Assembly: GCA_041398605.1 (NCBI GenBank)
Contig: JAWKUK010000006.1
Location: 186,001-250,000 of the forward strand
Origin: JAWKUK01 sp041398605
GTDB lineage: Bacteria; Planctomycetota; UBA1135; GCA-002686595
Length of the DNA: 64,000 nt
Direction of reading: 5' to 3'
This document shows positions 35,899 through 44,208 of this stretch, piece by piece. The notes beneath the pieces were generated by a model. That model was not told the DNA's origin, did not search any database, and saw nothing but the letters and a program-made list of their open reading frames with translations. The position numbers and the translations under genes were made by a program. Every line of letters starts with the position of its first letter. The stretch's first letter is position 1.

Positions 35899-37308
35899 AT
35901 GGTCCACCCGCTGCACCGCGATCACGCGCCGTCGCGCCGCTCGTTCCTCCAGGTCTCCATGGGCGCCGCGCTCGCGGCGACGCCAGCCTTCGGGCGCGCG
36001 GCGCTCCGCGCGCGGGCCAAGCGCGTGCTCGTCATCTTTGAGCAGGGCGGCGTGTCACAGATGGACACGTTCGACCCCAAGCCGAACGCGCCCCTCGAGC
36101 ACCGCAGCCCGTTCGCGACGATCCCGACGAGCGTGCCGGGCATGCACTTCACCGAGCTGTGCGCCAAGACCGCGCGCGTCGCGCACGAGCTCACCGTCGT
36201 GCGCTGCATGCACCAGCCGGTCCCCGGGATCGGCAACAGCCACCCGCTGGGGTCGCAGTACGTCTTCTCGGGCGCCAACCCGACGGGACCGGTCGAGATG
36301 CCGGACATCGGGTCCGTCGTCGCGTGGCGGCTCGGCTCCAGCGCGCGCCACCTGCCGTCCAACATCCTCGTCCCCGGCAACAGCGAGCAGGCCGAAATGA
36401 GCCGGCTTGGCTTCCTGCCGCCGTCCGTCAAGACGTTCAAGACCGGCGGGCGTGACCTCTCCGATCCCATGTGGGAGGTGCCGAACCTCGGGCTCGCGTC
36501 CGGGATCGACGAGCGGCGCTTCCGCGACCGACGCGACCTGCTGTCGAACCTCGACCTCGGGTTCGCGGGGGGCGCGTCAAAGGCCGCCGCGGGCGACGAC
36601 GTCGCCGGTATGCGCGCCGCGATGGAGCAGGCGCACGACATGCTGACGAACCCGCTGACGCGCCAAGCGTTCGACTTCGACACCGAGACGGACGCGACGC
36701 GCGAGCGCTATGGGCGCGGCCACCGCGGCCAGTGTTACCTCCTCGGGCGCAAGCTCATCGAGTCTGGCGTGCGCTTCGTGTGCGTCGACGTCCGCGAGCC
36801 CAACACGCAGGCGACCCCCGGCGGCAGCAACATGAACTGGGACCACCACGACTTCATCTACTCGCAGGGCTCGACGGCGATCCAGGGCGGCGGGCCCGGC
36901 GCCGGACGCTTCGGCATCGGGACCTGGCCGATGATGGGCAGCACGGACCAGGCCTTCGCGGCGCTCATCGGCGACATGCGCGAGCGCGGGCTGCTCGATG
37001 ACACGCTGGTGTGCTTCATGACCGAGTTCGGGCGCACGCCGAAGATCAACGAGCGCAAAGGGCGCGACCACTGGGTCTTCTCGTTCACGTGCCTGTTCGC
37101 GGGCGCTGGCGTGCCTGGCGGGCAGGTCGTCGGCAGCACCGACGAAGACGGCGGCTACATCACGAGCCCGATGGGCTACACGTTCGAGGACTACGCCGCG
37201 ACGATCTACGAGAAGCTCGGGATCGACCGCCGCGAGCCGCTGCACACGCCGCAGGGGCGCCCCGTGCAGCTCGCTCAAGGCGGGGCGCCGATCCCGGAGC
37301 TGTTCTGA
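35899..37308 (+). CDS. DUF1501 protein (sulfatase-like fold, Tat-exported)
   Basis: A 469-residue protein exported by the Tat pathway: the N-terminus contains SRRSFLQVSMGAALAATPAFG, a twin-arginine motif. The DUF1501 domain shows KRVLVIFEQGGVSQMDTFDPKPNAP, NSHPLGSQYVFSGANPTGP, a central GCxGTGPSS-equivalent region with HRGQCYLLGRKLIESGVRFVCVD, NWDHHD, LVCFMTEFGRTPKIN and GRDHWVFSFTCLFAGAGV. It has an alkaline-phosphatase-like core, usual in planctomycetes where it lies beside a DUF1549/DUF1553 protein; substrate unknown. ATG 35899 is chosen because the Tat signal begins there. TGATG overlap with the next gene. Confidence 0.92.
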   Translation: MVHPLHRDHAPSRRSFLQVSMGAALAATPAFGRAALRARAKRVLVIFEQGGVSQMDTFDPKPNAPLEHRSPFATIPTSVPGMHFTELCAKTARVAHELTVVRCMHQPVPGIGNSHPLGSQYVFSGANPTGPVEMPDIGSVVAWRLGSSARHLPSNILVPGNSEQAEMSRLGFLPPSVKTFKTGGRDLSDPMWEVPNLGLASGIDERRFRDRRDLLSNLDLGFAGGASKAAAGDDVAGMRAAMEQAHDMLTNPLTRQAFDFDTETDATRERYGRGHRGQCYLLGRKLIESGVRFVCVDVREPNTQATPGGSNMNWDHHDFIYSQGSTAIQGGGPGAGRFGIGTWPMMGSTDQAFAALIGDMRERGLLDDTLVCFMTEFGRTPKINERKGRDHWVFSFTCLFAGAGVPGGQVVGSTDEDGGYITSPMGYTFEDYAATIYEKLGIDRREPLHTPQGRPVQLAQGGAPIPELF

Positions 37309-40127
37309 TGTCCATGCTCCGCGGCCTCTTGATCGCGCTCGCCCTGCAAGCGCCTGCGCTGTTGCTCGAAGAGCCTGGACGCACCGAGCTGAAGGGGCGG
37401 ACCGCACCGACAGAGGCGCCTGCGGCCAAAGACCCCGTGCGCTTCGAGTTCGAGCTGCTCCCAGCGCTGACTCAGTCCGGCTGCAACAGCGGCGCCTGCC
37501 ACGGCTCACCGCACGGGCGCGGGGGCTTCGCGCTGTCGCTCTTCGCCTACGACCCGGACGCCGACCACGCGACGCTCTTGACCGGCGCGCTCGGGCGGCG
37601 CCTCGACCTGATCGACCCCGAGGCCAGCCTCCTCCTGCGCAAGCCGCTCGGCCAAGTGCCCCACGGCGGCGGCGTCCGCCTGCGCGAGGGTGACGTAAGC
37701 CTGACGCTGATCAAGCGCTGGCTCGGCGAGGGCGCAGCCGGCCCGAACACGGCGGGTGTCACGCTCGAGGCCCTCGAGATCGAGCCCAAGGGCCCCGTCC
37801 TCCTGACGCTCCCGGACGCCGTCCAAGCCCTCTCGGCGCGCGCGCGCCTGTCCGACGACACGGCGCTCGACGTGACCCCGATCGTGAGCTGGTTCAGCAC
37901 CGATGAGGCGATCGCGACGGTCGACGCGGACGGGCGCGTCACTGGCAAGGGCCGCGGCCAGTGCGCCATCGTCGCGCGCTACCTGGATCGCTTGGAGTCC
38001 GTGCCGTTCGTGTTCGTACAGCCGGTCGAGGGTTACGCCTGGTCCGCGCCCGAAGCGCGCGGCTTCATCGACCAGCTCGTCAACGAGCGCCTGCGCGACC
38101 TCCAATACCTGCCCGCCGCGACGTGCGACGACGCGACGTTCCTGCGGCGCGTGCAGCTCGACTTGACGGGGCTCCTGCCGACGCCCGACGAGGCGCGCGC
38201 GTTCCTCTCGGATCCCTCGCCCGAGAAGCGCGAGGCCGCGATCGACCGGCTCCTCGCGAGCGACGAGCACGCGGCGTTCTGGGGCAACAAGACCGCCGAC
38301 CTCCTGCGCCTGACCAAGGCCCAGCTGGGAGATGACGCCGCGCCATACGCGCGCCTCATTCGCGAGAGCTGGCTGCGGAACGAGCCTTACGACGCGTTCG
38401 TCCGCGGCCTCTTGACGTCGACGGACGCCGGCGCCAGCTACTTCCGCGCGCTGAAGGACGCCAACACGCGCACGGAAGCCACGACGCAGGTGTTCCTGGG
38501 CTCGCGCCTCGAGTGCGCGAAGTGCCACAACCACCCCTACGAGGGGTGGACGCAGGACGACTACTACCGCATCGCGACCAACTTCTCGGACGGCGTCGAG
38601 CACGCGCGGACGAAGGCGCCGAGCGCGCCCTGGTCCGGGCCAGCGGGCGCGCCGCTGGTCGAGCGCCGCGCGGCGTTCGCCGAGTGGCTGACCCGCGAGG
38701 ACGAGCGCTTCTTCGCGCGTGTCGAGGTCAATCGCCTCTGGGCCGCGCTCATGGGCCGCGGCATCGTCGAGCCCGTCGACGACTTCCGCTCGTCGAACCC
38801 GCCTTCGAACCCGGCGCTGCTCGACGCGCTCGCAGCGGAGTTCAAACACAGCGGCTACGACCGCCGCCACATGCTGCGCGCCATCGCGCGCAGCCAGACG
38901 TATCAACGGCGCTCCGAGCCCACAGACCACGACGAGCCGAACATCGAGCTCTTCTCACGCCAGCGCCAGCGCCTCCTGGACGCTGAGCAGCTCTCGGACG
39001 GCGTCGCGCGGGTCGCGCGCGAGGCGGGTCGAAGGGCGCGCCTCGAAGCTGCACAGAGCGCGCGGCAGCAGGCGAATGCGCGCGCCGTGGCGCTCGACGA
39101 CGGCTTCGAGCGCTGGGTCGACGAGACACGCGCCGCGCTGCTCGCCGGCGGCGGCGCAGCGTTCGGGCCATGGTCCGCGTCGCGCGCGTTCGGCGCCGAT
39201 GACGCGTTCGAGCGCGACTTCGGCGTCGAAGCGCGCGCGAGCGCGCCGCTGACCTTCGACGGCGCCGGCTGGGAGCCCCACCCGGAGTGGCAAGACGGCG
39301 CGCCCCATTCGCTCGCGATGCCGGCGCGCTCGGCGCTCTATTTGTCGCGCCTCGTCACGGCCACCGCGCCGTGCCGCGTCGAGCTCTCGCTCGGCAGCGA
39401 CGACGGGCTCCGCCTCTGGGTCGCAGGCCGCGAAGTCCTGACGCGCAACGTCAGCCGCGGCGTCGCGCCGGACCAAGACAAGGTCACCGTCGAGCTCCCC
39501 AGCGGCCAGAGCCAGGTGCTGTTGAAGATTTGGAACGGCGGCGGCGCAGCAGGCTTCTACTTCAAAGCCGCCGATACGATCGACGCTCGCCTCGTCGAGC
39601 TGCTCGACGCACACGACGCTGGGCGCCTCGGCCAAGGGGCGCAGCACGAGGGAACGGAGCGCGAGCTCTGGTCGCGCTACCTCGTCGGAGATGAGGGCTG
39701 GCGCGCGCTTGACCAAGAGGCGCGGACGATCGAGGCTGAGCTCGACGGCTGGTTCGCGACCCAGCGGTTGGTGCCCGACGCCGAAGACGCCGCTGCGGAC
39801 CGGACGCGCGCGACGTTCTTGGCGGCGTTCGGCGCGCCGCCGCGCGCGACCTCATGCGCGTGCGAGCGCTCGAACGAGCCGACGCTCGCGCAAGCGCTGC
39901 AGATGCTGAATGGCGCGTTCGTGGGCGCGCGGGTCGTCGAGGCCGCGCGCCACTATCGAGCGCTGCCGGACGGGTTCGAGGCGCTCTATCTCGCTGCGCT
40001 GGCGCGGCCGCCGAGCGACCGCGAGCGCGGCCTCCTCGCGGCGCGCCTCGCGGACGACTCACTCGCCGCGTGGGAGGACGTCGTCTGGGCCGTCCTCAAC
40101 ACAAAAGAGTTCCTCTTCCAACACTGA
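37308..40127 (+). CDS. DUF1549/DUF1553 protein with cytochrome-like, Ig-like and PA14-like modules
   Basis: A 939-residue exported protein. After a signal-like MSMLRGLLIALALQAPALLL it has an N-terminal cytochrome-type domain (QSGCNSGACHGSPHGRGGF), an Ig-like BIG2 module (VSWFSTDEAIATVDADGRV), DUF1549 (FLRRVQLDLTGLLPTPDEARAF), a heme-binding ECAKCHNHP and then DUF1553 (EWLTREDERFFARVEVNRLWAALMGRGIVEPVDDFR). Between its two halves an insert of about 250 residues includes a PA14-like module (RVELSLGSDDGLRLWVAGREV, QVLLKIWNGGGAAGFYF). DUF1553 resumes with EPTLAQALQMLNGAFV near the C-terminus. The family is almost confined to planctomycetes and relatives and is always next to DUF1501. Role unknown; probably a large envelope-bound complex. 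Confidence 0.9.
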   Translation: MSMLRGLLIALALQAPALLLEEPGRTELKGRTAPTEAPAAKDPVRFEFELLPALTQSGCNSGACHGSPHGRGGFALSLFAYDPDADHATLLTGALGRRLDLIDPEASLLLRKPLGQVPHGGGVRLREGDVSLTLIKRWLGEGAAGPNTAGVTLEALEIEPKGPVLLTLPDAVQALSARARLSDDTALDVTPIVSWFSTDEAIATVDADGRVTGKGRGQCAIVARYLDRLESVPFVFVQPVEGYAWSAPEARGFIDQLVNERLRDLQYLPAATCDDATFLRRVQLDLTGLLPTPDEARAFLSDPSPEKREAAIDRLLASDEHAAFWGNKTADLLRLTKAQLGDDAAPYARLIRESWLRNEPYDAFVRGLLTSTDAGASYFRALKDANTRTEATTQVFLGSRLECAKCHNHPYEGWTQDDYYRIATNFSDGVEHARTKAPSAPWSGPAGAPLVERRAAFAEWLTREDERFFARVEVNRLWAALMGRGIVEPVDDFRSSNPPSNPALLDALAAEFKHSGYDRRHMLRAIARSQTYQRRSEPTDHDEPNIELFSRQRQRLLDAEQLSDGVARVAREAGRRARLEAAQSARQQANARAVALDDGFERWVDETRAALLAGGGAAFGPWSASRAFGADDAFERDFGVEARASAPLTFDGAGWEPHPEWQDGAPHSLAMPARSALYLSRLVTATAPCRVELSLGSDDGLRLWVAGREVLTRNVSRGVAPDQDKVTVELPSGQSQVLLKIWNGGGAAGFYFKAADTIDARLVELLDAHDAGRLGQGAQHEGTERELWSRYLVGDEGWRALDQEARTIEAELDGWFATQRLVPDAEDAAADRTRATFLAAFGAPPRATSCACERSNEPTLAQALQMLNGAFVGARVVEAARHYRALPDGFEALYLAALARPPSDRERGLLAARLADDSLAAWEDVVWAVLNTKEFLFQH

Positions 40128-40130
40128 ACG

Positions 40131-41624
40131 ATGGCGCCCGTGATCACGCTCTTGTTGCTCGGCGCGCACCTCGCGCAGGAGCCCCAGTTCGACCTCGATG
40201 TCGCGCCGCTCCTGCACGCGCGGTGCGCGACGTGCCACGCCGGTAAGGAGCGCAAAGGCCGCTGGTCGCTCGACACGTACGAGCGGCTCCTCAAGCCCGG
40301 CGCCTCGGGCGCGCCGCCCGTCGTGGCCGGCGACGTCGACTCGAGCGAGCTCTTCAGGCGCCTCGTCACGGACGACGAGTTCGAGCGTATGCCCGAGGGC
40401 GGAGCGCGGCTCCCGGACACCGAGCTCGCGGCCGTGCGCCGCTGGATCGAAGCGGGCGCGCCGGCGCCGCCGCAAGGCGACGTCCCGCTCGTCGAGCTGA
40501 CCGCGCGCCTGGCCCAGTACCCGGCGGCGCCCGAGCGCTACGCCCACCCGCTCGCCGTGACCGCGCTCGAGTTCTCGCCCGACGGCGCGACGCTCTACAC
40601 CTCCGGGGTGCGCGAAGTGCTCGCGTTCGACGTCGCGTCCGGCCGCCTGACCGCGCGCCACGGCGGCCTCCCCCAGCGCATCCAAGCGATCGTCCAGCGC
40701 GGCGCAGCGCCGCTGCTCGTCGCCGGCGGGATGCCGGGCGCGTCAGGCGAGCTGCGCCGCGTCGGCGCGCTCGATGGCTGGCGCGTGTCGCCTGCCGTCG
40801 ATGTCTTCGGCGACCTCGCGCTCGACGCCGCTGTGTCGCCCGACGGCGCGCGCTTTGCCGCGTGCTCGGCGGACGGCGCCGTGGGCTGTTACAGCGCGCC
40901 GGACGGCTCGCGGCTGTGGCGCAGCGCGCTGCACACGGACCAAGTCACGGGCCTCGCCTTTACGCCGGACGGCGCGTTCCTCGTGACGGCGAGCCGTGAC
41001 CACACCGCGAAGGTGTTCGACGCGCAAACGGGCGCGCTGTGGACGAGCTACACCCGCCACACACAGACGCTGCCGGACCAGGCGATGTACCAGCACGCGA
41101 TCTACGCGGTCGCGACGGGGCCGGGCCCTGAGCGCGTGGTCACCGCCGGCGAAGGCGGCGAGCTGCACGTCTGGGAGCCGCACCTCTACCGCGCCGAGGA
41201 CGGCACGGCGGCGCAGATGGAGACGCGCTTCCAGTCGGCCTCGCACGTCAAGAAGGTCGCGCTGCCTGGTGGCGACGTGCTGGCCGTGGCCGTCTCCGAG
41301 GGGCTCATCTTCGCGGGCATGCGCGGCGGGAGCGTGCTGGCGCTCGACGACGCGCTCGCGCCGCGCGCGCTCTTGGAGGTCCCCGGTGACGCCGTCTTCT
41401 CGCTCGCGCTCTCACGCGACGGCGCGCGCCTCGCGGCGGGCACGAGCGCGGGGCGCGTCTACGTGTGGGAGCTGCCGCTGCCGGCTGACGCGCCGACGCA
41501 CGCCGCGGTCGAAGTCCGACCGCGGTTCACGGTGCAGCCGCTGAGTCCGCCAGTGGAGCAAGCTCCGGGGCGACCCGCAGGCCAGCCGAAGCCGTCGGGC
41601 GAGGGCGCGGCGCCTGGGAGCTGA
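40131..41624 (+). CDS. Cytochrome c (PSCyt1) domain fused to WD40 repeats
   Basis: A 497-residue exported protein. Signal-like MAPVITLLLLGAHLAQ, then a planctomycete-type cytochrome c domain (DVAPLLHARCATCHAGKERKG, MPEGGARLPDTELAAVRRWIEAGAP), covalent heme predicted at CATCH. From residue 135 come WD40 repeats with patterns such as VTALEFSPDGATLYTSG, VTGLAFTPDGAFLVTASRDHTAKVFD and FSLALSRDGARLAAGTSAGRVYVWEL, giving a propeller. The C-terminal tail is Pro/Gly-rich. It is separated from the DUF1549/DUF1553 gene by three bases and likely completes the operon; a heme- and propeller-bearing partner of that complex is inferred. Confidence 0.9.
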   Translation: MAPVITLLLLGAHLAQEPQFDLDVAPLLHARCATCHAGKERKGRWSLDTYERLLKPGASGAPPVVAGDVDSSELFRRLVTDDEFERMPEGGARLPDTELAAVRRWIEAGAPAPPQGDVPLVELTARLAQYPAAPERYAHPLAVTALEFSPDGATLYTSGVREVLAFDVASGRLTARHGGLPQRIQAIVQRGAAPLLVAGGMPGASGELRRVGALDGWRVSPAVDVFGDLALDAAVSPDGARFAACSADGAVGCYSAPDGSRLWRSALHTDQVTGLAFTPDGAFLVTASRDHTAKVFDAQTGALWTSYTRHTQTLPDQAMYQHAIYAVATGPGPERVVTAGEGGELHVWEPHLYRAEDGTAAQMETRFQSASHVKKVALPGGDVLAVAVSEGLIFAGMRGGSVLALDDALAPRALLEVPGDAVFSLALSRDGARLAAGTSAGRVYVWELPLPADAPTHAAVEVRPRFTVQPLSPPVEQAPGRPAGQPKPSGEGAAPGS

Positions 41625-41637
41625 GCGTGCGCGGAGC

Positions 41638-44028
41638 TCACTCCGCGCGCAGCGCGACACGCGCGACGAACCTGCCCTCAGCGACCGCCACGAGCTCGCT
41701 GCGGCCGCCAGTGTGCGCCGTGTACCCGCGCGCGGTGACGGTCCATTCGAGCAGCGCCGCGTCGGGGAGGCGGCGCAGCGGTGCGGCGCCGATGAACCGG
41801 TTCCAGAGCATCCCACCCGCGGTGAGGGACCAACCCGCGCGCCCGTCCTCATCGACCCAGCGCGCGAACCGGCGCGGCAAGCCCCCGTCGATCGTCGCTT
41901 CGACCACAAGGGCGCTGATCACGGCGCCGCTGATCGCATCGACGACCTCGAACTCGACGTCGGCGGCGGGCTGGGTGTCGCGCAGGGTCACCAGCACCGT
42001 CCCGCTCGGCGCCCGTAGCGCGGTCGGCTCGACCTCTGCTGTCACGGCGCTGGTGAACGACACAACGTCCATGCTGAGCGCGCCCGCTGGCACCGATGTG
42101 AACTCGAACGCGGCGCGCAGGTCCGCGTCGGGATCGCCCCTGGGCCTCCACGTCGTCGGCACCACATCGATGACAGAGCCCGACGCGTCGCGGAGGAACA
42201 CGAGCAGCTGGCCGGAATAGGCCCCCGACTCGCTCCTCACCTCGCCGGCCAGGCGCCCGACGGTCACGAGCGGCGCGAGCGCCAGCTCGACCTGGCAACG
42301 CTCGCCCGCGACGACCTCGAGCTGATGCTCGGCCGTTGCGTGCCTGGCAGAGGTCGTACCGAGGGTGTACGCGCCCGGCGGAACCCAGCGCAGCTCGAAG
42401 CGCCCCTCGGCGTCCAAGGCCGTCCAGGCGACGAACGGCGCGCGCGCGCTCATGCCGCCGACGTCGTCGACGTGCCCGATGTAGAGCGCGAGCAAGACGT
42501 CCGTCGGCGGTCCCTCCGCACCGACATCGATGCTGCCCGCGACGACCCCGGACGGGCTCAGCCTCACATCGACTGGGTGGGCGCTGTGCGCATCGAGGGC
42601 GTCCAGCTCTACGGCCCCGAACCAGTATCCGGCGCGGTCTCGCACCTCGAGGCGCCACGTCGCCCGCGGGTCGTCTGCGCCCTTGGGCGTGACGCCGAAG
42701 CGCACCCAAGGGAGCTCGGCGATCGCCGTTGCAGGCCCGCTCACGCCGGCGTGCTGGGCCGCGCGCGTCGGTCGCCTGATGGGCGCGATCGGCCGCTCAT
42801 TGCCGTCGTCGCGATATTCCGAGAGGCCCGTCGACACGAGGCGCGCCTCGAGCTCGTCCAGGTCGATCGCCGCAGGCGCGTCGATCCGCAGGCGCATCGT
42901 CGGTCCACAGGGGGGGCGCCACTGCGTCGGCGTGGAGCCATCCCCGAGGAGGCCCTCGGCGTCGGGAGCCGCGACCTCGACGGGCGCGCGAACGAGGCGC
43001 TGACGCTGGCGCGCGCCGTGCTCGACCAGCGCATCGAATGCGAGCCGGTCGTCGTCGATCGGCACGACCGCCGCGAGGTCTCGCGGCAATGTGACGATCC
43101 CCGAATCGTCCGAGGTCCAACGTCCAACGGAGGCCCCCTCCGCCGGGGCACCCTGGGGCAGAGGCGTGGGACCTGGGGCGCAGAGCGTGTACTGCGCGAG
43201 CGGCGCGCCGGCTGCATCGACGAGCCGAACGCGACGGGTCGCGGCGCCCCCCCCGACCGCGGCCAGGTCACCCGGTGCAGCGCGCGAGCGCGCGCTCTCT
43301 GAAGGCACGCGCAGGGCGCTCGATGCGTCGGTCGACGCGCCCGCAGGACCAGCGACCTGTGGGGCGAGCGCCTGCCTGGGTTCTGCGCGGTGCCGCGCAT
43401 TGAGCGCCACGAACACCGCCACCGCGCACACGACAACGCCCCAAGCCGCGGTCGCTATGAGCGGCCGCGCCGCGAGCCGAACCGGGAGCGCCAGCGGCAC
43501 GAGCAGCGCCGCCCACGCCCGCCGGTCGCCGCCGTGCAGCGCGTCGAGCTCAGCGCGCAACAGCGCCAGGCCCCGGGCCAAGTGCGAGCGGACCGTCGCC
43601 CCGTTCAAGCCGCGCGCTTGCGCGATCTCCTTGGGCGTGAGCCCCTCGTAATAGCGCAGCAGGAGCGCCCCGCGGTAAGGCTCATGCAGCGCGAGCACCG
43701 CCTCGACGACGCGGCGCTGGACCTCTGCGCGCCCCACGAGCTCGTCCGCGCTCGGCACGGCCTCCGAGCGAGCTGCGTCCAGCTCGCGCCCGAGCCGCGC
43801 GGAGGCGCGCCGCGCGCGGAGCGCGGCCTGGTTGCGGACGACGCGCGCGAGCCACGGACGCAGCGGGCGATCCGCCCCAGGTCGGAGGCGCAGGTAGGCC
43901 AGCCAAGTCTCCTGGGCGACGTCCTCTGCCGCGGCAGCGTCACGCACGAGCTCGGCGGCGAGGCGCCGCACCCACGCAGCGTGCTCCAATAAGGCCTCGT
44001 GACCGGGGAGGCTCGGGACATGATCCAT
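41638..44028 (-). CDS. ECF sigma factor fused to TM helix and extracytoplasmic carboxypeptidase-regulatory-like domains
   Basis: A 796-residue fusion. Residues 10-160 are an ECF sigma factor: region 2 with LVRDAAAAEDVAQETWLAYLRL and WLARVVRNQAALRARR, and region 4 with PYRGALLLRYYEGLTPKEIAQARGLNGATVRSHLARGLALLRAEL. A single TM helix (ATAAWGVVVCAVAVFVAL) lies near 197-216. The remaining 580 residues are Ala/Val-rich beta modules resembling carboxypeptidase-regulatory or bacterial Ig-like repeats (RVRLVDAAGAPLAQYTL, VPPGAYTLGTTSARHA, VPAGALSMDVVSF). Sigma factors with such C-terminal extensions are reported for planctomycetes and are thought to sense the envelope directly; how region 2/4 would be released is unknown. 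Start ATG 44028; frame open to 44055. It diverges from clpB. Confidence 0.88.
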   Translation of the reverse strand: MDHVPSLPGHEALLEHAAWVRRLAAELVRDAAAAEDVAQETWLAYLRLRPGADRPLRPWLARVVRNQAALRARRASARLGRELDAARSEAVPSADELVGRAEVQRRVVEAVLALHEPYRGALLLRYYEGLTPKEIAQARGLNGATVRSHLARGLALLRAELDALHGGDRRAWAALLVPLALPVRLAARPLIATAAWGVVVCAVAVFVALNARHRAEPRQALAPQVAGPAGASTDASSALRVPSESARSRAAPGDLAAVGGGAATRRVRLVDAAGAPLAQYTLCAPGPTPLPQGAPAEGASVGRWTSDDSGIVTLPRDLAAVVPIDDDRLAFDALVEHGARQRQRLVRAPVEVAAPDAEGLLGDGSTPTQWRPPCGPTMRLRIDAPAAIDLDELEARLVSTGLSEYRDDGNERPIAPIRRPTRAAQHAGVSGPATAIAELPWVRFGVTPKGADDPRATWRLEVRDRAGYWFGAVELDALDAHSAHPVDVRLSPSGVVAGSIDVGAEGPPTDVLLALYIGHVDDVGGMSARAPFVAWTALDAEGRFELRWVPPGAYTLGTTSARHATAEHQLEVVAGERCQVELALAPLVTVGRLAGEVRSESGAYSGQLLVFLRDASGSVIDVVPTTWRPRGDPDADLRAAFEFTSVPAGALSMDVVSFTSAVTAEVEPTALRAPSGTVLVTLRDTQPAADVEFEVVDAISGAVISALVVEATIDGGLPRRFARWVDEDGRAGWSLTAGGMLWNRFIGAAPLRRLPDAALLEWTVTARGYTAHTGGRSELVAVAEGRFVARVALRAE

Positions 44029-44108
44029 CGCGTCTACAGCTTGCCGCGCCGCCACAAGCGTTGCGCATGAGTCTCAATCGTCCCAGCGCGGAGCACCGCC
44101 ATGCCATT

Positions 44109-44129
44109 GCGGCAGCCCTCGACTGCCGC
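44109..44129. promoter_or_regulatory. 7-bp hairpin in the clpB leader region
   Basis: gcggcag (44109-44115) and ctgccgc (44123-44129) with a 7-base loop, 80 bases before the clpB start and in the 180-base gap to the divergent sigma-fusion gene. No CIRCE element (ttagcactc-n9-gagtgctaa) and no clear heat-shock sigma promoter is seen, so this is only a candidate regulatory site. Confidence 0.3.
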
Positions 44130-44208
44130 CCTGACAGGTACGCCGCGCGCGCACCCACGATCGGACCGCCGGCCGCCTTGGAACGGGCATTGCATGGAGG
44201 AGAGCGCC

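Noticed and set aside
44029..44208. CIRCE or heat-shock sigma promoter before clpB
   Set aside because: No ttagcactc/gagtgctaa pair and no cttgaa-ccccat type pair found; only a 7-bp hairpin and an ordinary SD.
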